A DNA stretch of 5,732 nt from JBEKYH01 sp049511115 (lineage in GTDB: Bacteria; Planctomycetota; Phycisphaerae; Tepidisphaerales; Tepidisphaeraceae): assembly GCA_049511115.1 (NCBI GenBank), contig JBEKYH010000349.1:1-5732 (forward strand). The letters run 5' to 3'. Numbering within the stretch: position 1 is the stretch's first letter; each line of letters opens with the position of its first letter. This document shows positions 1-5,696 of the stretch, one piece after another. The notes below the pieces were generated by a model that was given only the letters and a program-made list of their open reading frames with translations, did not search any database and was not told the DNA's origin. The position numbers and the translations under genes are program-made.

Positions 1-942
1 ATCGCCTTGCTTTGCAATGTCATTGTGCTGGTGCCGCACGTTGGCAAGTCCATCAATGGCGCCCGTCGCTGGCTGCCCCTTGGCCCATTGCAATTTGAGC
101 CTTCGGAATTGGCCAAGTGGGCGGTCGTGTTGTTCCTGGCCTACTGCCTGACCTGCCGGCCGTTTGACCTGGACAAGTTCTTCAAAGGCTTTCTGCCCAT
201 GATCGTGCCGGTCGGAGCGATCTGCCTGCTGGTGGTGATTCAGGATTTTGGAACCGCCACCCTCATCGCCCTCTGCGGCCTGTCTATGCTCCTTGCCGGA
301 AAAGTCCGCTGGCGGCATTTGCTGATTACGGTGCCGCCCGCGCTGGCTGGTGGGCTGTGGACGCTCACGCACACTGAATATCGCTGGCGGCGCGTTACGG
401 CGTTTATGAATCCCTACGCGGCCCCTCAAAAGGAGGGATACCACATGATCCAGAGCCTGCTCAGTTTCGCCACCGGCGGCGTCACTGGCCGCGGCCTGGG
501 CAACGGGATTCAAAAGCTCGGCTATCTCCCCGAAGATACGACCGACTTTATCTTCTCGGTCATTTGCGAAGAACTGGGGTTTTTCGGCGCTCTGTTCACC
601 GTCGCTCTGTTCCTGGGGATTATTTACGTCACCTGGCAGGCAGTCACGCAAATTCCCACCGACATCAGCCAGCCGCGCAAGAGTAATTTTGGACGGATGC
701 TCGCCTTTGGCATCGGTTCGATGGTTGGTTTGCAGGCGATGATCAATATCGCCGTGGCAACGGTCAGCGTGCCGACCAAGGGGTTGAGCTTGCCGCTCGT
801 CTCGGCTGGAGGAAGCGGCCTGGTTATTACCGGCGCGGCCCTTGGATTGCTGCTGAGCATTTGCCGGTATGAACTGCTGCCTCTGGAAACAAATTCACAA
901 AGTCCCGCCGCCCCCCTGCCGCAACCGGTCGTTTCCGGGTAG
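1..942 (+). CDS. ftsW: FtsW, septal peptidoglycan glycosyltransferase (SEDS family), 5'-truncated by window edge
   Basis: SEDS-family integral membrane protein that polymerises lipid II into glycan strands at the division site, working with a class B PBP (FtsI). The reading frame is open from base 1 to TAG at 940-942 (313 codons). The TTG at 7 is only an in-frame codon, so the true start and several N-terminal membrane segments lie to the left; the family usually has about 370-420 residues. Counting residue 1 at base 1, visible motifs are GARRW (20-24) and PSELAK (34-39), then hydrophobic segments near 40-52, 63-81, 84-102 and 106-123. A large loop follows with GYHMIQS (146-152) and YLPEDTTDFIF (175-185), whose Asp182 matches the catalytic Asp of E. 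coli FtsW (D297). Then come EELG (190-193), PTKGLSLPLVSAGGSGL (258-274) and a last membrane helix. The PE..TDFIF signature and the murG neighbour favour FtsW over RodA. The usual SYGGSS is SAGGSG here. Its stop is 32 bases before murG, so the two are probably co-transcribed. Confidence 0.93.
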   Translation: MALLCNVIVLVPHVGKSINGARRWLPLGPLQFEPSELAKWAVVLFLAYCLTCRPFDLDKFFKGFLPMIVPVGAICLLVVIQDFGTATLIALCGLSMLLAGKVRWRHLLITVPPALAGGLWTLTHTEYRWRRVTAFMNPYAAPQKEGYHMIQSLLSFATGGVTGRGLGNGIQKLGYLPEDTTDFIFSVICEELGFFGALFTVALFLGIIYVTWQAVTQIPTDISQPRKSNFGRMLAFGIGSMVGLQAMINIAVATVSVPTKGLSLPLVSAGGSGLVITGAALGLLLSICRYELLPLETNSQSPAAPLPQPVVSG

Positions 943-974
943 ACTCCCTCATTCAGGGAAGACGACCGGGAAGC

Positions 975-2099
975 ATGTCCGATGTACCGTTGATAATCAT
1001 GGCCGGCGGGGGCACTGGCGGCCATTTGTATCCAGGCGTGGCAGTCGCCCAGGCCTTGCGCCTCTCATCGGGTCCTGTCGATATCCTGTTTCTATGCACC
1101 GGCCGCGAAATCGACCGGGTGATCCTCGAGCCGACCGGCTTCGAATTCATACCTCAACCCATCGAACGCCTCGCCCATAGCGTCAGCGGCCTGCTGCGCT
1201 TCTGGAAAGGCTGGCGCGAAACCAAGGACCTGGTCGCCAAAACACTTAAGCAGCGAAAACCCGCCGCGGTGGTGGGCCTGGGTGGTTATGCGGCGGGAGT
1301 AGCCGTCAAACTTGCCGCCGAGCGCGGCATTCCCACGGCAATTTTGAATCCCGACGCCATTCCAGGCAAAGCCAACCAATACCTCATGCGCTATGCGATG
1401 GCCGTCTGCTGCCAGTTTGACGTAACCGCCCAGCATGTTTCCGCCGAGAATCGCGGCAAACTGATCACGACCGGCTGCCCCATCCGGCCGGATATTCTGC
1501 AACTTCCGCCGCGCGAAGAGGCCGCCGCGCGGCTCATGATCGAACCCAATTTGCAGACGCTCATGATCACCGGCGCAAGCCAGGGGGCCAAGACCGTCAA
1601 TGAGGCGGCTCTGGAATTATTCAAGACCATCACCCTGCGCGGCTGGCAGGTGCTGCATTTATCAGGCAGAGAACACGCCGAAAGTGTTCGCGCCGGTTAT
1701 CGGGAGTTGGGCCTGGCGGCGCGCGTGGTGGATTTCACGCCGGCGATGGCCGACGTCTGGGCGGTTTCCGATCTGGCCATCAGCCGCTCGGGAGCAAGCA
1801 GTTGTGCCGAGCTCACCGCGTGCGGCGTGCCATCAATCCTCATGCCCTATCCATTTCACAAGGACATGCACCAGCGGGCCAACGCCAAGGTCCTGGCCCA
1901 CGCCGGCGCGGCAATCTGGGCGGAAGATTTGCGCGATCGCCGCAAAAATGCCGAGACGCTCAAGCCCATTGTCGAGTCCCTTTTGTACGATCTTCCCAAG
2001 CGTCAGACGATGGCCGATGCGGCGCGTAAACTCGGACGTCCCGATGCCGCCCGCGCGGTCGCTTCCAAAATCACGCAAATCATCGCTTCGGGCCGATGA
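975..2099 (+). CDS. murG: MurG, undecaprenyl-PP-MurNAc-pentapeptide GlcNAc transferase
   Basis: Peripheral inner-membrane GT-B glycosyltransferase that moves GlcNAc from UDP-GlcNAc to lipid I, giving lipid II. The 374 residues are slightly longer than E. coli MurG (355). The N-terminal Rossmann domain has the glycine loop GGTGGHLYPG (12-21), with His17 at the position of the conserved histidine, and the second loop GLGGY (101-105). The C-terminal UDP-GlcNAc domain has GASQGA (200-205), RSGASSCAEL (271-280; Glu279 matches the uridine-binding-region Glu) and HKDMHQRAN (295-303), as expected for the nucleotide-sugar pocket. The loop that reads HEQN in most MurG proteins is LNPD here (124-127), followed by the usual I.G. 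The ATG at 975 is the start that places the glycine loop near the N-terminus. Its SD is weak: GGGAAG at 968-973 lies almost against the ATG, and AGGGAAG at 955-961 is too distant. The gene probably belongs to the ftsW operon. Confidence 0.97.
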   Translation: MSDVPLIIMAGGGTGGHLYPGVAVAQALRLSSGPVDILFLCTGREIDRVILEPTGFEFIPQPIERLAHSVSGLLRFWKGWRETKDLVAKTLKQRKPAAVVGLGGYAAGVAVKLAAERGIPTAILNPDAIPGKANQYLMRYAMAVCCQFDVTAQHVSAENRGKLITTGCPIRPDILQLPPREEAAARLMIEPNLQTLMITGASQGAKTVNEAALELFKTITLRGWQVLHLSGREHAESVRAGYRELGLAARVVDFTPAMADVWAVSDLAISRSGASSCAELTACGVPSILMPYPFHKDMHQRANAKVLAHAGAAIWAEDLRDRRKNAETLKPIVESLLYDLPKRQTMADAARKLGRPDAARAVASKITQIIASGR

Positions 2100-2131
2100 A
2101 ATGACTATCCTTCGGCAACGTCCGTTCTGGG

Positions 2132-2168
2132 TTGACACCGGACATTTCGTTCCAATTGCCGGAATAAT
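2132..2168 (+). promoter_or_regulatory. Possible promoter-like elements ahead of murC (weak)
   Basis: The murG-murC gap contains a perfect TTGACA hexamer (2132-2137) and an AATAAT hexamer (2163-2168, five of six matches to TATAAT) in a locally AT-richer stretch. The spacer is 25 bases, much longer than the roughly 17 expected for a housekeeping sigma factor, and I see no good -10 at the normal distance. An internal promoter for murC-murB-ddl is possible but not demonstrated. Chance is a real alternative. Confidence 0.2.
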
Positions 2169-2189
2169 AACTTGGATTTAACTTCCAGT

Positions 2190-2194
2190 AGGTG
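2190..2194 (+). promoter_or_regulatory. Ribosome-binding site that decides the murC start
   Basis: AGGTG lies four bases before the ATG at 2199 and matches the 3' part of the consensus AAGGAGGTG, for which such short spacing is normal. The competing in-frame starts are TTG 2172, ATG 2211, ATG 2214 and ATG 2238; I see no comparable SD before those. Confidence 0.45.
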
Positions 2195-2198
2195 TAAG

Positions 2199-3641
2199 AT
2201 GGCTGTTGGCATGATGCCGGTGTTGAATGAATCGCGAATGGAGTCGCGTCCCGCCAGCCGCTTTCGCGGCAAACGCGTTCACTTCATTGGAATCGGCGGC
2301 TGTGGAATGTGCGGCTTGGCGCGCATGCTCCTCGACGCCGGCGCTATCGTTACGGGCTCTGATTCCCGGCCCGGCGCTGCGGCGCTGGATCTGATCAAGC
2401 GCGGGGCGCGCGTATCGCGCGGCCAACTCGGCGAGCTTCTCACACCCGATATCGATCTGGTTGTCCGAACGGCGGCTATTCCCGCGGGAAATGGCGAGTA
2501 TCTTGCCGCAACGCGGCTCGGCCTGCGGTTGATAAAATATGCCGAAATGCTGGGCATGGTCATGGCCGATTCGCTTGGCGTGGCCGTCGCGGGGACGCAT
2601 GGCAAAAGCACCACCACGGCCATGATCGGCGTCGCCCTCATTGAATGCGGCGCGGACCCCAGCATCGTCGTGGGAGGAACGGTTCCCCAGCTTGGCGGCG
2701 GAAGCCGCAGCGGGGGCGGGCGGGTTTTCGTCGCCGAGGCGTGCGAGTTTGACCGCAGCTTTCACCGCCTGCACCCGACCATCGGCCTGATCACCAATAT
2801 CGAGGAGGATCACCTCGATTGTTACAAGGACATCCACGAAATCGTCGCCAGCTTCCATGCCTTCGCGAGCCTCGTGCCGCCGCATGGCGCGATCATCGCC
2901 GGCGGCGAAGACCTGCGCGTTCAGGACGCGCTCCATCAGGTCCGCGCCCCCATTCAATGGGTCGGCTTTGCGCCGGAAATGAATTGGAGCGTTCGCGTCA
3001 CGGGAATCCAAGAGGGGTGCTATCGCGGCGATGTGAGCCATAATGGCGAAGTTCTTGGCGAACTGCATCTCAAAGTCGCCGGCAAGCACAATCTTTATAA
3101 CGCCACCATGGCCGTCGCGGCCTGCGCCGCCTGCGGGATCGACCCGCGGCAGGCGATTGCCGCGGTGAGTAATTTCACCGGCGTGGATCGGCGCATGTCG
3201 CAGATGGGCACCATCAACGGTGCGACCGTCGTCGATGACTACGGCCACCACCCCACCGAAATCCGCGCCACGCTTGCGGCGTTGCGTGAGCGCTATCATC
3301 CGCGCCGGCTGCTTTGCGTATTTCAGCCCCACCAGCACAGCCGCACGCGGTTTCTGCTGGAGGATTTCGCCACCAGTTTTGCCCAGGCGGATTCAACGAT
3401 TGTCCCTGACATTTATTTCGTGCGCGACACGGAAGCCGAACGGCAACTGGTCAGCAGCGCGGACCTCGTCCAGCGCATTCAGGCGCACGGCCGCGAAGCG
3501 GTGCATATCCCGGAATTTTCCAAAATCGTGACCCATCTCCGCCGCATAGCCGGGGAGGGCGATCTTGTGGTGACTCTGGGCGCGGGAAATGTCTGGGAAA
3601 TCGGGCGGGATTTAGTCGAACCCCCAATCAAATCGAGTTGA
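2199..3641 (+). CDS. murC: MurC, UDP-N-acetylmuramate--L-alanine ligase
   Basis: Cytoplasmic ATP-dependent Mur ligase that joins L-Ala to UDP-MurNAc, the first step of stem-peptide assembly. From the ATG at 2199 it has 480 residues, normal for MurC. Domain 1 (UDP binding) has HFIGIGGCGMCG at about 28-39. The central ATPase domain opens with the P-loop GTHGKSTTT (132-140) and continues with EACEFDRSF (180-188) and TNIEEDHLD (199-207), which carry the Mur-ligase Glu and His residues involved in metal binding. GKHNLYN (295-301) leads into the C-terminal domain with GVDRR (328-332), DDYGHHPTE (346-354), QPHQHSRT (376-383) and GAGNVWEIG (461-469). DDYGHHPTE and QPH..SRT are MurC-type rather than MurD/E/F; a free-standing Mpl is less likely given the position between murG and murB. 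The start was chosen for AGGTG four bases upstream; ATG 2211, 2214 or 2238, or TTG 2172, would shift the N-terminus by up to 13 residues either way without touching a motif. The P-loop has Ser where GTHGKTTT is commoner. Confidence 0.97.
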   Translation: MAVGMMPVLNESRMESRPASRFRGKRVHFIGIGGCGMCGLARMLLDAGAIVTGSDSRPGAAALDLIKRGARVSRGQLGELLTPDIDLVVRTAAIPAGNGEYLAATRLGLRLIKYAEMLGMVMADSLGVAVAGTHGKSTTTAMIGVALIECGADPSIVVGGTVPQLGGGSRSGGGRVFVAEACEFDRSFHRLHPTIGLITNIEEDHLDCYKDIHEIVASFHAFASLVPPHGAIIAGGEDLRVQDALHQVRAPIQWVGFAPEMNWSVRVTGIQEGCYRGDVSHNGEVLGELHLKVAGKHNLYNATMAVAACAACGIDPRQAIAAVSNFTGVDRRMSQMGTINGATVVDDYGHHPTEIRATLAALRERYHPRRLLCVFQPHQHSRTRFLLEDFATSFAQADSTIVPDIYFVRDTEAERQLVSSADLVQRIQAHGREAVHIPEFSKIVTHLRRIAGEGDLVVTLGAGNVWEIGRDLVEPPIKSS

Positions 3642-3684
3642 ATCGGTAAGTTCAAGTCGATCCAGTTGCAGCCGGGCCAACATG

Positions 3685-3700
3685 CGGCGATGATGCGCCG
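3685..3700 (+). other. Small GC hairpin next to the murB ribosome-binding region
   Basis: CGGCG (3685-3689) and CGCCG (3696-3700) can pair around the loop ATGATG. The stem ends one base before the GGAAGAG purine run (3701-3707) that serves as the murB SD. Five GC pairs make a modest RNA hairpin that could affect ribosome access, but a stem this short is common by chance in GC-rich DNA. No U-tract follows, so it is not an intrinsic terminator. Confidence 0.25.
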
Positions 3701-3709
3701 GGAAGAGCA

Positions 3710-4618
3710 ATGAAGCTGGCAGAAGCACATCCCTTTACCGGACTTGAACGGATCGTCACCGAAAACGAGCCGCTCGCTCCGCACACTTGGTACAAACTCG
3801 GCGGCCCGGCGCGCTGGTACGTCCGCCCGCAATCCATTGAAGATCTTCAGGAAGCCGCCACGCGCTGCGCCGAAGCTGACATCCCCATTTATGTGCTGGG
3901 CCTCGGAGCGAATCTGCTTGTGTCCGACGAAGGCGTCTACGGCGCCGTTTTCCGGCTGGACCACGAGGTCTTTCGCCGCGTAAACCTAAACGGCACAACC
4001 GTCGAAGTCGGCGCCGGCGCGGATATGCAGAAGCTCGTGCTCCGCACCGTCCGCGCCGGTTTGAGCGGCATCGAATGCCTCGCGGGAATTCCCGGCACCG
4101 TCGGCGGCGGTCTGCGCATGAACGCCGGCGGAAAATTCGGCGACATTGGGGCCGTGGTCAGTTCTGTCCAGGTTTCTGGCCCATCGGGGCCGGTCTTTAC
4201 GCGCACCAAGGACGACTTGGTTTTTGATTATCGCCGTTCGAATATCACATCCACATTCATCCTCGGCGCGACGCTGGAGTTGGAAGAGGACGATCCCCAG
4301 CGGATCATGGCCAAGACCAAGGAAATCTGGATGTATAAGCGGAACAGCCAGCCGCTCAACACCAAAAACGCCGGCTGTATCTTCAAGAACCCGCGCGGTC
4401 TCAGTGCCGGAGCGTTGATCGACCAGGCCGGCCTCAAGGGCCTTCGCGTCGGCGGCGCCGAAATCAGCAGCAAGCACGCCAACTTCATCGTCGCCCACCC
4501 CGGCTGCCGCGCTGAGGAAGTCTTCAAGCTGATCAAACTGGTCCGCGAGCGCGTCTACGACAAGCACCAGCTCCAGTTGGAATCCGAAGTAAAAGTCTGG
4601 GGGCTACGCGAAGACTGA
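3710..4618 (+). CDS. murB: MurB, UDP-N-acetylenolpyruvoylglucosamine reductase (type II-like)
   Basis: Cytoplasmic FAD- and NADPH-dependent enzyme that reduces UDP-GlcNAc-enolpyruvate to UDP-MurNAc, the substrate of MurC encoded just upstream. At 302 residues it has the length of the shorter type II enzymes (E. coli type I is 342). FAD-binding motifs run in order: HTWYKLGGPARW (25-36), YVLGLGANLLVSDEG (61-75), IECLAGIPGTVGGGLRMNAG (121-140) and FDYRRSN (172-178), where Arg175 fits the catalytic Arg. The C-terminal part has AGCIFKNP (221-228), SAGALIDQAGLKG (232-244), VGGAEISSKHANFI (247-260) and LESEV (290-294), where Glu293 fits the catalytic Glu. The residue aligned with the proton-donating Ser229 of E. 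coli is Cys223 (TGT at 4376-4378). The ATG at 3710 is the first usable start in the frame after the murC stop and follows GGAAGAG (3701-3707). The gap after murC is 68 bases. Confidence 0.97.
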   Translation: MKLAEAHPFTGLERIVTENEPLAPHTWYKLGGPARWYVRPQSIEDLQEAATRCAEADIPIYVLGLGANLLVSDEGVYGAVFRLDHEVFRRVNLNGTTVEVGAGADMQKLVLRTVRAGLSGIECLAGIPGTVGGGLRMNAGGKFGDIGAVVSSVQVSGPSGPVFTRTKDDLVFDYRRSNITSTFILGATLELEEDDPQRIMAKTKEIWMYKRNSQPLNTKNAGCIFKNPRGLSAGALIDQAGLKGLRVGGAEISSKHANFIVAHPGCRAEEVFKLIKLVRERVYDKHQLQLESEVKVWGLRED

Positions 4619-4627
4619 GCCGCATTT

Positions 4628-4666
4628 CCCCCGCCCCGGTAGTCCGGAGGAGGGTCGGGGAGGGGG
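4628..4666. repeat. REP-like palindromic repeat between murB and ddl
   Basis: The left arm CCCCCGCCCCG (4628-4638) pairs with the right arm CGGGGAGGGGG (4656-4666) with one G-A mismatch, leaving a 17-base loop. Inside it a smaller alternative hairpin, CCGG-TAGT-CCGG (4636-4647), can form. On the minus strand the element has the C-run, purine/pyrimidine-strand, CCGG-loop-CCGG look of the short interspersed palindromes scattered between genes in many GC-rich bacteria. It fills about half of an 83-base gap and begins 9 bases after the murB stop. It is followed by CTCTTCG rather than a U-tract, so it is not a classical terminator, though the stem could stabilise the murB mRNA end or attenuate read-through. 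One copy only is visible, so repeat status is inferred. Confidence 0.5.
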
Positions 4667-4701
4667 CTCTTCGAGAATCGCGCCAAGATTGAGAAAGTTG
4701 T

Positions 4702-5601
4702 ATGAAAGTCACCGTCCTACGCGGCGGCCCCAGTGCCGAACGTGAGATCAGCATGATCAGCGGCAATGCCGTGGCCGATGGTTTGCGCTCGATGGGCCAC
4801 GACGTTTTCGTCAGCGATGTCTCCCCCACCGATCTTTCCGGCCTCGATCATCCGGCGGATGTGATCTTCCCCGTTCTGCACGGCCAATTCGGCGAAAGCG
4901 GCGAGCTCCAGGAAATCATGGAGGCTCGCCATCTGCGTTTTGTCGGCAGTTCTTCCGCTGCCTCGCGCCTGGGCATGGACAAAGTGCAGACAAAGAAAGC
5001 GTGGGAGCGCGCCGGCTTGCCGACGCCGGCTTATCGCGTTGTCCGCCGCGGCGAAGAAGTGCTCGCCGCCCCGGCGTCGTGCGTGGTGAAGGCGATCAGC
5101 AGCGGCAGCAGCATCGACGTTTATGTCTGCAAGGCCCCCGTCGAGTTGCCCGCACAGGCGCATGAAGCGGTGAAAAAAGTTCTCTCGCGCCACGAAGCGG
5201 CTTTAGTGGAACAGTACATCGACGGCGTAGAATTGACGGTGGGCCTGCTGGAGGAACAACCTCTCGCCCCTATCCGCATTGTTCCCAAAGGCGAGTTCTT
5301 CGATTTCAACGCCAAGTACAAAGCGTCCGATACGGAGCACCGCTTCGATACGGGACTACCCGCCGAGGTCGTGGATGCCTGCCGCAAGCTTGCCAAGGAA
5401 GCCAACGACGTAGTCGGCGCTCGCGACCTTGCCAGAATCGATATCATGCTCGACCGCGAGAACCATCCCTTCCTGCTCGAAATCAACACCCTCCCCGGCT
5501 TCACCCCCAAAAGCCTCCTCCCCGAAGCCGCCCGCCACAGCGGCATAGAATTCGGCCCGCTGGTAGACCGGCTCGTCCGCCGCGCGGCTTTTCGATCATA
5601 A
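4702..5601 (+). CDS. ddl: D-alanine--D-alanine ligase (Ddl)
   Basis: Cytoplasmic ATP-grasp enzyme that makes the D-Ala-D-Ala dipeptide added by MurF. The 299 residues are close to E. coli DdlB (306). The N-terminal domain has LRGGPSAEREIS (6-17), with Glu13 matching E15 of DdlB, and FPVLHGQFGESGELQ (56-70). MDKVQTK (92-98) opens the central domain. Lys130 begins the glycine-rich ATP loop KAISSGSSIDV (130-140), in which Ser136 matches S150. FNAKY (202-206) supplies Lys205 and Tyr206. ARIDIMLD (244-251) and LLEINTLPGF (258-267) carry the Arg245, Asp247, Glu260 and Asn262 that bind phosphate and Mg; PKSLLP (269-274) closes the site. The Glu-Ser-Tyr triad is complete, and Tyr rather than Phe on the omega loop predicts D-Ala-D-Ala rather than D-Ala-D-Lac, so an ordinary vancomycin-sensitive type of precursor. 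The start is the ATG at 4702, with a weak GAGAAAG (4691-4697) before it; the N-terminal motif fits. The ATP loop differs from the usual KP.REGSSVG. Confidence 0.97.
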   Translation: MKVTVLRGGPSAEREISMISGNAVADGLRSMGHDVFVSDVSPTDLSGLDHPADVIFPVLHGQFGESGELQEIMEARHLRFVGSSSAASRLGMDKVQTKKAWERAGLPTPAYRVVRRGEEVLAAPASCVVKAISSGSSIDVYVCKAPVELPAQAHEAVKKVLSRHEAALVEQYIDGVELTVGLLEEQPLAPIRIVPKGEFFDFNAKYKASDTEHRFDTGLPAEVVDACRKLAKEANDVVGARDLARIDIMLDRENHPFLLEINTLPGFTPKSLLPEAARHSGIEFGPLVDRLVRRAAFRS

Positions 5602-5650
5602 GCACTCGTATTGAACGCTGCGCCGCTGGGATTTGCTGGGCTGATACGTT

Positions 5651-5696
5651 CAGGTCATGCACGCCAAAGGCGGCTGAATCGGCGTGCATCGACCTG
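5651..5696. repeat. Long bulged inverted repeat downstream of ddl
   Basis: CAGGTCATGCACGCC (5651-5665) pairs with the region 5681-5696 over 15 Watson-Crick pairs. The only interruption is a single bulged C at 5690, six pairs from the base, and the loop is 15 bases (5666-5680). This is far stronger than expected by chance in a 131-base gap. It starts 49 bases after the ddl stop. No U-run follows (CATGCTGTGG), so it is either a terminator of the kind lacking a U-tail, an mRNA 3'-end stabiliser, a structured RNA, or a mobile or binding-site palindrome. The sequence alone does not decide among these. The remaining bases 5602-5732 contain no convincing gene start. Confidence 0.6.

Noticed and set aside
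2151..2164. Short inverted repeat TTCC-AATTGCC-GGAA in the murG-murC gap
   Set aside because: Four base pairs are too few to support an operator or terminator.
1600..2181. Open + frame of 193 codons overlapping murG
   Set aside because: It is out of frame with a gene whose motifs run through the whole region, and its Arg/Ser/Pro-rich product is typical of a shadow frame. Only its last 26 codons fall outside murG, and they are reported separately.
2178..3338. Long open frame on the minus strand opposite murC (386 codons)
   Set aside because: It is antisense to a clearly real MurC, its translation has no recognisable domain, and long antisense frames are expected from the codon bias of GC-rich genes.
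5625..5640. Direct repeat GCTGGG, two copies ten bases apart
   Set aside because: Six-base duplications are frequent by chance in GC-rich DNA and no further copies follow.
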